NCBI GenBank assembly: GCA_946478235.1
Contig: CAMLBF010000001.1
Span: 62,001 to 126,000, forward strand
Origin: an uncultured Bartonella sp.
GTDB lineage: Bacteria > Pseudomonadota > Alphaproteobacteria > Rhizobiales > Rhizobiaceae
Length of the DNA stretch: 64,000 nt
Direction: 5' to 3'
The position numbers and the translations under genes are program-made. Of this stretch, positions 1 to 9,081 are shown piece after piece. Positions within the stretch are counted from its first letter, which is position 1. Every line of letters starts with the position of its first letter. The notes below the pieces were generated by a model that was given only the letters and a program-made list of their open reading frames with translations, ran no database searches and had not been told where the DNA came from.

Positions 1-713
1 ATATCCGCTAGCGATATATTGCTGATACCTTCAACATATATATCATCAACTGATATAACGCTGCCGAAAGCCAAACTGGTAAGTATTGCCAATTTATGAG
101 CTGTATCATTACCTTCTATATCAAAAGTAGGATCAGCCTCAGCATAGCCAAGCTTCTGTGCGTCTGCCAAACAATCTTTAAAAGATAACCCTTCGTCGTA
201 CATGCGTGTTAGAATGTAATTACATGTACCGTTTAAAATACCATACACTCTGGAAACGCTATTACCAGATAACGACTCGCGCATCGCTTTAATAACAGGA
301 ATTCCACCAGCAACAGCGGCTTCAAAGTTAAGTAGAACACCTTTTTTCTCAGCAATTTTAGCTAATGATACACCGTGGCGAGCAAGTAAGGCTTTATTGG
401 CCGTAACAACATGATGCCCGCTTTTTAACGCGGCTTCTACGCATTCACGTGCAATGCCTTCCTCGCCACCGATAAGTTCGACAAAAACATCTATCTCTGT
501 GCTTTCAGCAAGCTCACGAGGATTGTCATACCAATCAATCCCCGTAAGATTTATGCCGCGGTCACGCGTTTTATCACGCGCACTAACGGCAACAACTTTG
601 ATCGGACGACCACATTGTTTCGTCAGTAATTCTTGCTTTTCCTGCAGCAATCTAACGACCGAGCTTCCTACGGTCCCCAAACCGACAATGCCAATCCTCA
701 GTGCATCCGCCAT
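1..713 (-). CDS. hom: homoserine dehydrogenase, C-terminus cut by window edge
   Basis: Partial gene: about 237 N-terminal codons read leftwards from an ATG at 713, and the C-terminus lies outside the window. The family reduces aspartate semialdehyde to homoserine with NAD(P)H, the branch step to threonine and methionine. Visible marks are the N-terminal dinucleotide-binding GLGTVGSSV, the VVTANKALLA strand, the GILNGTCNYIL segment and ADPTFDIEGNDTAHKL of the catalytic domain. The start lies 12 bp after the stop of the upstream aminotransferase gene on the same strand, so the two probably form an operon. Whether a C-terminal ACT regulatory domain exists cannot be seen. Confidence 0.95.
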   Translation of the reverse strand, partial: MADALRIGIVGLGTVGSSVVRLLQEKQELLTKQCGRPIKVVAVSARDKTRDRGINLTGIDWYDNPRELAESTEIDVFVELIGGEEGIARECVEAALKSGHHVVTANKALLARHGVSLAKIAEKKGVLLNFEAAVAGGIPVIKAMRESLSGNSVSRVYGILNGTCNYILTRMYDEGLSFKDCLADAQKLGYAEADPTFDIEGNDTAHKLAILTSLAFGSVISVDDIYVEGISNISLAD

Positions 714-725
714 AATTTTTCTCGC

Positions 726-1910
726 TTAATTGCTATTTTCAGAAAAAAATCGTTTTATATTCCTTGCAGCTTGACGTAACCGATGTTCGTTTTCAACAAG
801 TGCAATACGAACATGATCATCCCCCTGCTCACCAAAACCAAGACCAGGAGATACTGCAACATCTGCATTTTCAATCAAAAGTTTAGAAAATTCCAACGAT
901 CCCAGATGCTTGTATTTGTCAGGAATCGGCGCCCATGCAAACATAGTAGCCTGAGGTGATGGGACATCCCACCCGGAACGTTTAAAGCTCTCAACCATAA
1001 CATCACGACGTTTACGATAAACATCACGTACGCTTGCAATATCTGATCCGTCACCGTTAAGTGCAGCGGTAGCAGCAACCTGTATTGGGGTAAAAGCGCC
1101 ATAATCTAAGTAGGATTTCACTCGTGTTAAAGCGGCTATCAAACGCTCATTACCCACGGCAAATCCCATACGCCAGCCCGGCATAGAAAAGCTCTTGGAC
1201 ATTGATGTAAACTCAACAGCAACATCAATTGCGCCTGGAACCTGTAAAACTGATGGCGGTACAAAATCATCAAAATAGATTTCTGCATACGCCAGATCCG
1301 ATAGAACTATAATTTCATTCTTCTTGGCAAAGGCAACTACTTCCTTATAAAAATCAAGGTCAGCTACATATGCTGTTGGATTGGACGGATAGTTTAATAT
1401 AACTGCAATAGGTTTAGGAATAGAGCGCTTAACGGCTAAATCCAATGACCGAAGGAGTTCCTCTCCAGGATAAGCCGGTATAGACCTAATAACACCACCA
1501 GACATGATAAAGCCGAAGGAATGAATTGGATATGTTGGATTTGGACATAACACAACGTCGCCCGGTGCCGTAATGGCCTGAGCCATATTGGCAAACCCTT
1601 CCTTGGAACCCAATGTTGCTACGACCTGAGTATCCGGATTTAATTTAACCCCAAAGCGACGCTCATAATATTTAGCCTGCGCACGTCTTAAACCAGGGAT
1701 ACCGCGAGACGCAGAATATCTATGTGTTCTTGGATCTTGAACAACTTCACATAGCTTATCGACAACACTTTGAGGTGTCGGCAAATCTGGATTACCCATA
1801 CCAAGATCGATTATGTCCGCTCCACGCGCTCGCGCTGCTGCCTTCAAACGATTGACTTGTTCAAATACGTAAGGCGGCAAACGACGAATTTTGTGGAATT
1901 CTTCCGACAT
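726..1910 (-). CDS. class I/II PLP aminotransferase, AlaC/LL-DAP-aminotransferase-like
   Basis: 394-aa fold-type I aminotransferase close to the AlaC (glutamate-pyruvate) and LL-diaminopimelate aminotransferase group often found just upstream of hom in Rhizobiales. The N-terminus IIDLGMGNPDLPTP, the LNYPSNPTA motif, the LSDLAYAEI aspartate/tyrosine segment that contacts the cofactor, and the PLP-lysine region SMSKSFSMPGWRMGF (Lys in SKSF) are all present. It is the first gene of a two-gene unit with hom (12-bp gap). Synteny suggests an amino-acid role tied to the aspartate family or to alanine synthesis. The exact substrate cannot be fixed from sequence, so no symbol is given. Confidence 0.92.
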   Translation of the reverse strand: MSEEFHKIRRLPPYVFEQVNRLKAAARARGADIIDLGMGNPDLPTPQSVVDKLCEVVQDPRTHRYSASRGIPGLRRAQAKYYERRFGVKLNPDTQVVATLGSKEGFANMAQAITAPGDVVLCPNPTYPIHSFGFIMSGGVIRSIPAYPGEELLRSLDLAVKRSIPKPIAVILNYPSNPTAYVADLDFYKEVVAFAKKNEIIVLSDLAYAEIYFDDFVPPSVLQVPGAIDVAVEFTSMSKSFSMPGWRMGFAVGNERLIAALTRVKSYLDYGAFTPIQVAATAALNGDGSDIASVRDVYRKRRDVMVESFKRSGWDVPSPQATMFAWAPIPDKYKHLGSLEFSKLLIENADVAVSPGLGFGEQGDDHVRIALVENEHRLRQAARNIKRFFSENSN

Positions 1911-1967
1911 TTTATCATCCGGTAAAATAAAGGTTGATGTTCAAGTTTTATTTATAAAGTCGAGTGT

Positions 1968-2315
1968 TCAATTATTATTGCCACTCTGTTCGATGTGGCG
2001 AATTGCATCCTCTGCTTCACGGCGCGCATCTTCTCTAATTTTTGCTAAATTGGCAGCGCTGTTGCCTTCAGGTCCACGAACGTTCCGCAATGCGCTTGCT
2101 TCACTATCAAGCTTATTGGTTAAGTCCTGTTTTTCCTGTTCTGAAAACTGTGCCGTTGCAGCTTTGGGTTTGTTGGAAAATTTGGGATATATTCCTTGAT
2201 GCGACGCGCCTTGTTGTTCCGGTGCTGTAAATTCTGTACCACGAGCACAACCAATAACAATTAATGCAACGATACTTAATGCAATACCACGTGTTGTATT
2301 AACGGCCCAACTCAT
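1968..2315 (-). CDS. small predicted lipoprotein
   Basis: About 115 aa from the ATG at 2315, which is preferred because it puts a short signal peptide at the very N-terminus; the frame stays open to 2351. A hydrophobic stretch (IALSIVALIVIG) ends in a VIGC lipobox with Cys at residue 23. The mature part is polar and Gln/Ala/Glu-rich, with a helical C-terminus likely to form a coiled coil. No domain is recognised. It lies 57 bp upstream of the aminotransferase gene on the same strand and could be co-transcribed. Probably an inner- or outer-membrane-anchored lipoprotein of unknown role. Confidence 0.65.
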   Translation of the reverse strand: MSWAVNTTRGIALSIVALIVIGCARGTEFTAPEQQGASHQGIYPKFSNKPKAATAQFSEQEKQDLTNKLDSEASALRNVRGPEGNSAANLAKIREDARREAEDAIRHIEQSGNNN

Positions 2316-2598
2316 CTTAACCCATTTCCAATAAAAAACATAAATACTCATATACCATTCGGTTATTGTACCGCCAAGGTCAAGAGATGATATTGATTAA
2401 AAGTGTTTTTTCATTTTTTGCATGCGGTTTATATGCTTAAAATATTACATGTTGAAATCGAGTTTGATGTTTAACAACAGCTTTGTTTTTGAAAAACACA
2501 CCAATTAGCTAGCATAGACTATTTTTTTCCGTCATAACGCAGATATTGTATCATGAGGGCGAAGTTATCTGCTTATCCCTGAGAATAGAGGTTGGTTT

Positions 2599-3891
2599 TT
2601 GTTGGCAAACACCGATATTTCCGAAAAGTTTAACCCTTGGCAGAAAAATTTTCCAAAAACTATTTGGAGAATTGGGCTATGTGCTACGATATTATTCTCT
2701 GCCAGTGCTTGCACGTCGAACAGCAATTTATCAAACAGTGTGTCGTCACCTGTCGATGCAAACAATCAGGTTATTGCCCCAACAGACGCATCGCAGACGG
2801 CCAATCCATCAGCAGTAAGTGATGAAAATACATCTAACCACGCCGATGCAGCATCTCAAAACAACTCAAAAATACTAATTCATACCCCACAACCGGAAGG
2901 TGCAACTCTCACACCAACAAATACTGCTGTTACTCAAACATCTCATGAGTCGATGCATGGCAATGAAACAAATCTGCCTGCCGCCACAGAAAGCGCTTCA
3001 GCGGAAAACACGGGAAAAACTGAAAGACCACAGCCTAAAAAAACAAATTTGATGTCTTTTTTCAAAAAACAACAAGAAAGTGTTCCTCCGAATCAACCCG
3101 TTGCACCAGAAGTATCAAACGATACCCCAGTAAAGTCTGCATCAACAACGTTACCTGAAAACACCACCGTTAAAGAAGCATCTACTAACGTTAACCCCAA
3201 AGAAGCGGTAGAAACGACGCAACAGGCAGGTACACCACAACAACCGCCAGTTCGTGACGCTACGAGTCAGAAAAAAGGCAGCCTAATGCGCCTGTTCGGA
3301 CATTCTGACGCAGCAAAACAAGATAAGCCACAGGGAAGTGAGACCAAAACTGTGCTTATTCCCCTACCTAAAAAAGATATTCACGAATATAACGATGTCT
3401 TACCTGGCGTGCGCCCTGATGGTGGAATCGTAATTAAGCACCGTTCCAGCCTTTATGATGACACCGATATTGACGCTAATGAAGGCGATTCGAACTCAAT
3501 TTACACTTTAGCATCAGTGAGCCTCTACGGCCGTTCACTTCCTAATGGTTTAAAGCTAGCGCGTAAAGAAGTTGAGGTATCCTGTCTAAAACCGCAACTC
3601 ATTGTGTTGTTGAAGACAATTGAACGACGATTCGGTAAACCAGTTATCATTACATCGGGATATAGAAGCCCAAGCTATAACCGCCAGGTTAACGGTGCCA
3701 AACGTTCTATGCATATGTCATGCGCTGCGGCAGACATAATCGTGCCAGATGTGGATAAGTGGGAGGTGGCTAAATTTGCCCGCTCTCTACCCGGCCGTGG
3801 TGGCGTTGGAACCTACTGTAATCAGTCTATTCACGTCGATGTTGGACCAAAGCGCGACTGGAATTGGAGCTGTTCAGCAAAAAATAATTAA
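2599..3891 (+). CDS. lipoprotein-like M15/YcbK-type D,D-carboxypeptidase-domain protein
   Basis: 430 aa. No ATG occurs near the N-terminus, and the likely start is a TTG at 2599 preceded by a purine-rich site (AGAGG, about 2587-2591). Residues about 20-38 form a hydrophobic export signal ending SASAC, a loose lipobox. Residues 40-250 are low-complexity (Thr/Pro/Gln/Asn/Lys) and probably a disordered periplasmic spacer. The last 130 residues match the peptidase M15A/YcbK (DUF882) fold: ITSGYRSPSYN, then SMHMSCAAADI with the H-x6-D type metal ligands, and IHVDVG with the last His. Known family members cut or bind peptidoglycan peptides; which of these applies here is unknown. Transcription may end before tRNA-Glu. 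Confidence 0.8.
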   Translation: MLANTDISEKFNPWQKNFPKTIWRIGLCATILFSASACTSNSNLSNSVSSPVDANNQVIAPTDASQTANPSAVSDENTSNHADAASQNNSKILIHTPQPEGATLTPTNTAVTQTSHESMHGNETNLPAATESASAENTGKTERPQPKKTNLMSFFKKQQESVPPNQPVAPEVSNDTPVKSASTTLPENTTVKEASTNVNPKEAVETTQQAGTPQQPPVRDATSQKKGSLMRLFGHSDAAKQDKPQGSETKTVLIPLPKKDIHEYNDVLPGVRPDGGIVIKHRSSLYDDTDIDANEGDSNSIYTLASVSLYGRSLPNGLKLARKEVEVSCLKPQLIVLLKTIERRFGKPVIITSGYRSPSYNRQVNGAKRSMHMSCAAADIIVPDVDKWEVAKFARSLPGRGGVGTYCNQSIHVDVGPKRDWNWSCSAKNN

Positions 3892-3955
3892 AAAAAATTG
3901 ATTTAGGGGGTTGCGATTAGAAAATAACCCCTCTATAAGCCGTCACCAATGGTTA

Positions 3956-4030
3956 GCGCCCATCGTCTAGCGGTTAGGACGCCGCCCTTTCACGGCGGAA
4001 ACAGGGGTTCGATTCCCCTTGGGCGTACCA
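3956..4030 (+). tRNA. tRNA-Glu (TTC)
   Basis: 75 nt with encoded CCA. The acceptor GCGCCCA pairs with TGGGCGT (terminal G-T). The D arm contains TAGCGGTTAGGA, the anticodon loop CTTTCAC gives TTC, and the T arm is AGGGG-TTCGATT-CCCCT. The discriminator base is A. Stands alone, followed by a long gene-poor region. Confidence 0.97.
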
Positions 4031-5568
4031 GTTTCTTCTCAATAAAATATTTTATTAGATAGCTGACGGGCTAGTGTTCTATTCGCTGCTTTGATGAAGG
4101 TTATTTTGGTAAAATAAGAAAAGCCAATACAAAAAACAAAATCAGCTATTAAAAATTACAACAGCGTTTTGCATTAATCTCTCACCCGAGTCAGTATAAC
4201 TGATCTGCTATCGGAACATGAGACAGATAACGTGTTCAATTGATACAAGAGTCCAAATTGGGCTTAACTTATAAAATTGAGCAATAACTGCCTCTATTGA
4301 CTAAGGATAGTTTAAATCGCCGCGTGGGAGCCTCTATATCGCTACAAATAGTCTCACCAAATAATCACAACCTAAAATTGTTCCATATTGGCGAAAATAA
4401 CAGGTTAATGACTGGTGATACAACCTTGTAACCAAGATATGACACATAGTCTGACGGCATACATTGACGTATTTCAAAATCATACCTTGGAAACAGAATT
4501 TCCGTAAAGCATCAATGTTATGTCTAAGAAAAAATGACTGTGCAATCTGTAGGAATCAGAACACTCATCCCTGTCCAGATTCCAATGCGCAAAAACAAAA
4601 TGATTCCGATAATACCTATCGCCTATTTGACATTCTAAAATTAGTCGCCACTGGCCGCGAGACTACTGTATTTCATGAAAATCTCGGAATATAAAATGGA
4701 TTATAAGACGCCGACGCACCCTGTCTGAAAGCCTTTGTTTTAAACCAATGCAATAAGTAACTCTCCCAATTAGCAACGCAAGATTATTATTCAAAAACGA
4801 AAGTTGAAGCGTCATAATTATATGCTTATGCTTTAAATTATAGCTATCGAAATACCCCTATAAAAGAAGATAACCACTACGATATCTACTGCAAAATATA
4901 CACCTTCACGGGCACCAGATTTATTGAAAATCTTTTTTTAATTCATATCAATAATACATTCATACCCAAAACCAATATGAAACGCGCTATAACCATGCAC
5001 AATTACGAATAGCGCCAATCCCGAGAGAAATGTTTTTAGTCTTCTTGCTCGCTGTATCACCCCACAGAACAAAAGCTAAGACATAATTTAACAAATGGTT
5101 TTACATCATGTAATTTTCAGACGTTGTCCATCGATATAACGTACCGCAAATCAGTTGGTTTATAAAACGGTTCCATAAATACAGCTCATCAATCCTTTAA
5201 GCGTAAATTGGCGGCCTTCAGCAAATTTCGCAACAATCACAATTGATACAAAAGCAAAACAAAAACGATGTTGTGGTCATATAACGTTTATTGTTGGTTA
5301 TAATATAGGATTTGAAAAGTTTCAGGCCGCTAACCTGACTGAGCAGTGAGCAGTGAGCAGTGAGCAGTGAGCAGTGAGCAGTGAGCAGTGAGCAGTTGCA
5401 ATAATCGATACTTTTATTAAAAAGCAAATCTCATTCAGTATTGGTAGTCATGCACCATATATCCGCACAGCGAAATCACTGCAGCCCATCATAAGTGGAA
5501 TGCAACATCAATGCGTGTCCACGCATTTCATAAACGCATTACCTATAATTATATGAGAGATGATAAAA
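4031..5568. other. gene-poor region between two tRNA genes
   Basis: About 1.5 kb of AT-rich sequence with no recognisable gene. The open frames present (for example 4464-4694 plus and 5218-5427 minus) have no family signature, poor composition and weak start sites. The only clear structure is the heptamer tandem repeat at 5341-5396. The stretch lies directly after tRNA-Glu, a common integration target, but no integrase remnant or tRNA 3'-end copy was found. It may be a degraded region; this is inference. Confidence 0.6.
5341..5396. repeat. heptanucleotide tandem repeat, 8 perfect copies
   Basis: Eight uninterrupted copies of GAGCAGT (56 bp), flanked on the left by CTGACT and on the right by TGCA. 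Read on the minus strand, three units make a 7-residue peptide period (CSLLTAH), but the surrounding frame does not look like a real gene. A perfect short array in intergenic DNA is typical of a variable-number tandem repeat that changes by slippage. Confidence 0.97.
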
Positions 5569-5645
<77 letters not shown>

Positions 5646-5672
5646 AAAAAATATTGGAGAAAACAACCAGCC

Positions 5673-5978
5673 TCAATGAGTCCAAGGAACCTGACGGTCA
5701 TTCCTGAAATTATCTGAGTAAGAAACTTTTTTGCGCGTTATTGCATGTGGTTCTTCTACACGATAGGCAATGCCGTTCTTTGTAGCAAAAGCGATGGCTT
5801 CTTCCTGCGTTTCAAACGTCAATTTGACCTGACTCTTCATATCAGCCGAAGAAGTATAGCCCATTAACGAGTCAATCATCTTGGCTTCATTCGGTTCATA
5901 TTGAAGAACCCAAAAACCGGTATTTGCCTTTCCGGATTGCATGGCTGTTTTAGCCGGGCTGAAAATTCGCGCTACCAT
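5673..5978 (-). CDS. NDUFS4-family complex I accessory subunit
   Basis: 101 aa from the ATG at 5978, chosen because GAAGGGA sits about 8 nt upstream; the frame is open to 5999. The sequence fits the ETC complex I subunit conserved region: MVARIFSPAKTAMQSGK at the N-terminus, a GFWVLQYEP strand, and the ending NGIAYRVEEPH followed by SYSDNFRNDRQVPWTH. The alphaproteobacterial homologue of mitochondrial NDUFS4 (18-kDa subunit) binds the peripheral arm of NADH:ubiquinone oxidoreductase and stabilises it. It lies apart from any nuo operon in this window, as is usual. It is flanked by tRNA-Arg downstream and tRNA-Pro upstream on the same strand. Confidence 0.9.
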   Translation of the reverse strand: MVARIFSPAKTAMQSGKANTGFWVLQYEPNEAKMIDSLMGYTSSADMKSQVKLTFETQEEAIAFATKNGIAYRVEEPHAITRKKVSYSDNFRNDRQVPWTH

Positions 5979-6065
5979 GATTTTTTCCCTTCGGATCATG
6001 CGATCAAAGAATTTATAACCTTTTATGACTATTATGTCGCATCATCTTTTTGTCAAATCAAGCCA

Positions 6066-6142
6066 TGGTCGGAGCGATAGGATTCGAACCTACGACCCCC
6101 TGATCCCAAATCAGGTGCGCTACCAGACTGCGCTACGCTCCG
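6066..6142 (-). tRNA. tRNA-Pro (TGG)
   Basis: 77 nt on the minus strand with encoded CCA. The acceptor CGGAGCG pairs with CGCTCCG, the D arm is AGCGCAGTCTGGTAGCGCA, the anticodon loop TTTGGGA gives TGG, and the T loop is TTCGAAT. The discriminator is A. Confidence 0.97.
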
Positions 6143-6297
6143 ACGTTTTAACTTCGACGAACACTCACTAAATTTTTCCTTTAAAAAGTGCAAGCGTAAA
6201 ACGCATTTTTTTTTCGCAAAAGACAATTTTCTTGTTAGCACTAACTTTTTTCAAACCTTTTCATGGGACATTACCTTCGTAATGAAAGGGTGGATTT

Positions 6298-6951
6298 ATG
6301 GCTATAAAGCGCTCAAAACCTAGGAAAAGACGTAACACAACAAGCAACCAACCCAATTCAAAAGCGGCTTATGTCGTGCTTAGTGGTATTTTGCTTGTCG
6401 GTGCAGCTGGGTGGTATCATAGCACCTTTGAGAGAGATATTGGGCAGAATATTCCTGTTTCAACAGCAAACAAAACGATAGCGATTCCTCAAAAAAAACC
6501 GGAAAGCACTGCAAATAAACCCGCATTACTCGCCATCCCACTTCCTAAAGCAGTGATTCCATCTGCGCTTTCGGTATCAGAAGAATCATTTTCCAAACAA
6601 ATCGCTCAGAAACCTGTCTCATTGGTGCCGTATAAGGCCGATAAACATTTGCCACCAAAAGCCCAATTTGGCGCAAATAATGCAGCTGGAATCATTTATG
6701 CGAAAACAACAATCGCTATTTATGAAAAAAATGATTCGCGCTCCAAGAGAGTTGCTATGCTCAAACCAGGACAAGAAATGCGCTCATATGAACATCTTGG
6801 CACTTGGCACCGTATTGTAGTCCCAACTACGGATATTATTGGCTGGGCAAAAGATGATGATATTATTCTGAACGTCAACAATTCAACTCAAACAGGTGAT
6901 TCTGCCAAGGCGGTAGACAAAAACGTCACCAGTTCTATCAACAACAATTAG
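6298..6951 (+). CDS. membrane-anchored bacterial SH3-domain protein
   Basis: 217 aa, ATG after GAAAGGGTGG. The basic N-terminus (KRSKPRKRRN) is followed by one transmembrane helix at residues about 25-41, so the rest is probably periplasmic. After a Pro/Ala/Lys-rich linker, residues about 135-195 form a bacterial SH3 domain (SH3_3): an IIYAKTTIAIYEKND strand, LKPGQEMRSYEHLGTWHRI and GWAKDDDI, the usual positions of the conserved Gly-Trp strands. Such domains often bind peptidoglycan or peptide ligands. It has no catalytic partner domain and its role is unknown. The downstream gene is convergent. Confidence 0.75.
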   Translation: MAIKRSKPRKRRNTTSNQPNSKAAYVVLSGILLVGAAGWYHSTFERDIGQNIPVSTANKTIAIPQKKPESTANKPALLAIPLPKAVIPSALSVSEESFSKQIAQKPVSLVPYKADKHLPPKAQFGANNAAGIIYAKTTIAIYEKNDSRSKRVAMLKPGQEMRSYEHLGTWHRIVVPTTDIIGWAKDDDIILNVNNSTQTGDSAKAVDKNVTSSINNN

Positions 6952-7017
6952 AATGCTGATCAACCATGAACGATTAGCGATGCTAGATTTTTGTTTTCGA
7001 AACTGAATGAAGACCAG

Positions 7018-7707
7018 CTATTCAACAATGTCTTGCAAAACATCTGAAATCAGTGACCGCGTCACCTTACTTTTCCGTTGCAAAGCCAGTCGATCAATTG
7101 CATCAACAAATTTTCCTAGTGATTGTAATGACCGTTCAGTACGACTGATCAAATAGCTAATGACAGATGTATCGACTTTGATTTGACGATCCGCAAATAG
7201 CTTGAAAGCAACCGAGGTCAACAATTCATCATTGGGTTGTTCTATCGTGGCGAGAGTGACGGACTTCAACCGACTGATCAAATCTTTTAATGAAATATTC
7301 CAATTTAAAGGTGCAATTGTTGATGTCAAAAGCAGGGTTGTGTTGGTATCTATCAAATTGGCTTGTTTCACCGAATTGAACAGATGAAAAAACGCTACTT
7401 CATCTATCTCCTGTGCATCGACGTCTTCAATAACAACGGATTTTCCGAGCGAAATTTGCTTGATAGCCTCTTCAGGTTCTTGAGCTGAGATTAATTTTGC
7501 ATCTGCTACATCAGCCCAAACACTTGCAAAATGGGTTTTCCCTGCCCCTCTTGGACCAACCAATACAGCAACAGGCATCGGCCAGTCTGGCCAATGCTCA
7601 ATAAGTTCATAAGCTGCCATATTGCTTTTTGTTACGACCAAATCATCCGAATAGAATTTTGTCGGATGAGAAAAAGCAAGTGGTAGTTGCTCTACTGAGC
7701 CATTCAT
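7018..7707 (-). CDS. hdaA: DnaA-related regulatory inactivator HdaA
   Basis: 229 aa, short AAA+ protein related to DnaA domain III. The N-terminal EQLPLAF is a beta-clamp-binding motif of the kind Hda uses. Walker A is GPRGAGKTH at residues about 51-59, and the Walker B region is SVVIEDVDA. The C-terminal helical lid has SRLKSVTLATIEQP and the arginine-rich SRTERSLQSL. In alphaproteobacteria HdaA together with the DNA-loaded clamp stimulates ATP hydrolysis by DnaA and prevents over-initiation. The ATG overlaps the stop of the upstream permease gene by 4 bp (ATGA), so translation is probably coupled. There is no DnaA DNA-binding domain, as expected. Confidence 0.9.
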   Translation of the reverse strand: MNGSVEQLPLAFSHPTKFYSDDLVVTKSNMAAYELIEHWPDWPMPVAVLVGPRGAGKTHFASVWADVADAKLISAQEPEEAIKQISLGKSVVIEDVDAQEIDEVAFFHLFNSVKQANLIDTNTTLLLTSTIAPLNWNISLKDLISRLKSVTLATIEQPNDELLTSVAFKLFADRQIKVDTSVISYLISRTERSLQSLGKFVDAIDRLALQRKSKVTRSLISDVLQDIVE

Positions 7708-8915
7708 TCCTTATCTCCAACATTATCGCGCGGCGAATAAAGCGGCGATTCTAGATAAGTATGAAGAGCAAATCTTACAAGTACCCCAACGGCAGCTGCA
7801 GCAGGTACGGCGATCAACATTCCGGTAAAACCAAAGAGCGAACCAAATGCAAAAAGTGCGAACATCAGCCATACCGGATGCAATCCGACAGATTGTCCAA
7901 CAAGCTTTGGCTGCAAAATATAGCCTTCTAAAAACTGCCCAATAAAAAAAACACACATAACAACCACAATCCATTGCCAATCGTCTGGATAAAACTGCAC
8001 CCAGGCAACGCCGACAGAAAGCACAAAACCGGTCATGGAACCGACATAGGGAATAAAGCTAATGAGCCCAACAAATAGACCTATTAGCAAACCAAAGTTT
8101 AGCCCAGCAACTGTAAGTCCTACAGCATAATATATACCAAGGATCAAACAAACAGTTCCTTGTCCACGGATAAAACCGGCAACAGCGCGATCCATCTCAT
8201 GAAATATGCCGCGAACGGTTTCCAGATGATCACGTGGGATCCACGAATCAATTGTATTAACCATTCTTTCCCAATCCAATAACATGTAAAATGCTACAAC
8301 TGGGGCAACCACAAATAGGCTCACCAAATTCATTAGCGACTTGCCAGAATTTAGAACAGAATTCAAAACCGATTTTATTAAATCAGAACTTTGCCCCAAC
8401 ATAGCTTGTATGTTGGATTGTATCTCTGACGGATCGCTACCAATGTAGGCTTTAATCCACTCAAAGCTTTGATCTGTGAAGAAATTCTGGATTCTCTCGA
8501 CGTAAACAGGAAGGCCGTCACGGATAAATTGTTGTAACTGTGAACTGATTACTGGAATAAGAATCGTAAGTGCAACAACCAGAACCACGACTATAAATAT
8601 CGTGATTAGCACAGTGCCCCATACGCGAGAAATTCCTATTTTTTCTAACAATTCAACAATTGGATTAAGAAAATAAGCTAAAGCTATCCCTGCCACAAAT
8701 GGCAGCAAAACCGAGCTAAAAACAAACATAAACAGGACAAAAAACAGCAGTGTAACAAGCCAGAATATTGCTTGTTTCTTCACGCTACCGCGAAATTGCA
8801 CATTGGCATAGGCTGGAATATAGACCGGCCTTGATTTTTTCGAAATCTTTAATGGCTTTTTACTGACATTTGCAGGTTGATCTGCTTTATTGGGATTTAA
8901 ATCGATATCACTCAT
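7704..8915 (-). CDS. AI-2E/PerM family membrane protein
   Basis: About 403 aa from the ATG at 8915; a GTG at 8924 is the alternative and neither has a strong ribosome site. A polar cytoplasmic N-terminus of about 55 residues is followed by seven to eight hydrophobic segments in the order typical of the AI-2E transporter family (TqsA/PerM/YdiK): a paired TM near residues 60-100, a TM near 115-140, a large soluble loop, then a TM cluster from about 200. The C-terminal signature YILQPKLVGQSVGLHP followed by AGxLFGFxGMLIAVP is clear. The family exports varied solutes, and substrates are mostly unproven. It overlaps hdaA by 4 bp. Confidence 0.9.
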   Translation of the reverse strand: MSDIDLNPNKADQPANVSKKPLKISKKSRPVYIPAYANVQFRGSVKKQAIFWLVTLLFFVLFMFVFSSVLLPFVAGIALAYFLNPIVELLEKIGISRVWGTVLITIFIVVVLVVALTILIPVISSQLQQFIRDGLPVYVERIQNFFTDQSFEWIKAYIGSDPSEIQSNIQAMLGQSSDLIKSVLNSVLNSGKSLMNLVSLFVVAPVVAFYMLLDWERMVNTIDSWIPRDHLETVRGIFHEMDRAVAGFIRGQGTVCLILGIYYAVGLTVAGLNFGLLIGLFVGLISFIPYVGSMTGFVLSVGVAWVQFYPDDWQWIVVVMCVFFIGQFLEGYILQPKLVGQSVGLHPVWLMFALFAFGSLFGFTGMLIAVPAAAAVGVLVRFALHTYLESPLYSPRDNVGDKE

Positions 8916-9081
8916 GGGGATCACGCAGTTTTGTTACTACAAAAGATATGCGGCTTATTAGCATAACGTCAAGCAAACAATCGTTTATATCCTATGCAAT
9001 ACTGTGATAAAACTTGCGAGCGATCAACGTTCGTGGCATTGCGTATTCACCAACTGGTATTTTGAGCGAGGAAAAAATCGA

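Noticed and set aside
454-729. Plus-strand open frame of 91 codons
   Set aside because: Lies wholly antisense to hom, which has clear family motifs; the peptide is Ser/Thr/Pro-rich low-information sequence.
4464-4694. 76-codon plus-strand frame in the gene-poor region
   Set aside because: No ribosome site, no domain, composition unlike neighbours; not called as a gene.
5341-5396. CRISPR-like array
   Set aside because: Units are only 7 bp and directly adjacent with no spacers.
5218-5427. Minus-strand frame encoding repeated SLLTAHC units
   Set aside because: It is only the heptamer array read in frame; no ribosome site, no family, weak composition outside the repeat.
4031-5568. Possible integrated island next to tRNA-Glu
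   Set aside because: No integrase, no direct repeat of the tRNA 3' end and no mobile gene found, so not called a mobile element.
6053-6241. Minus-strand frame with SVAQSGSAPDLGSGGRRFES
   Set aside because: Artefact from the tRNA-Pro gene.
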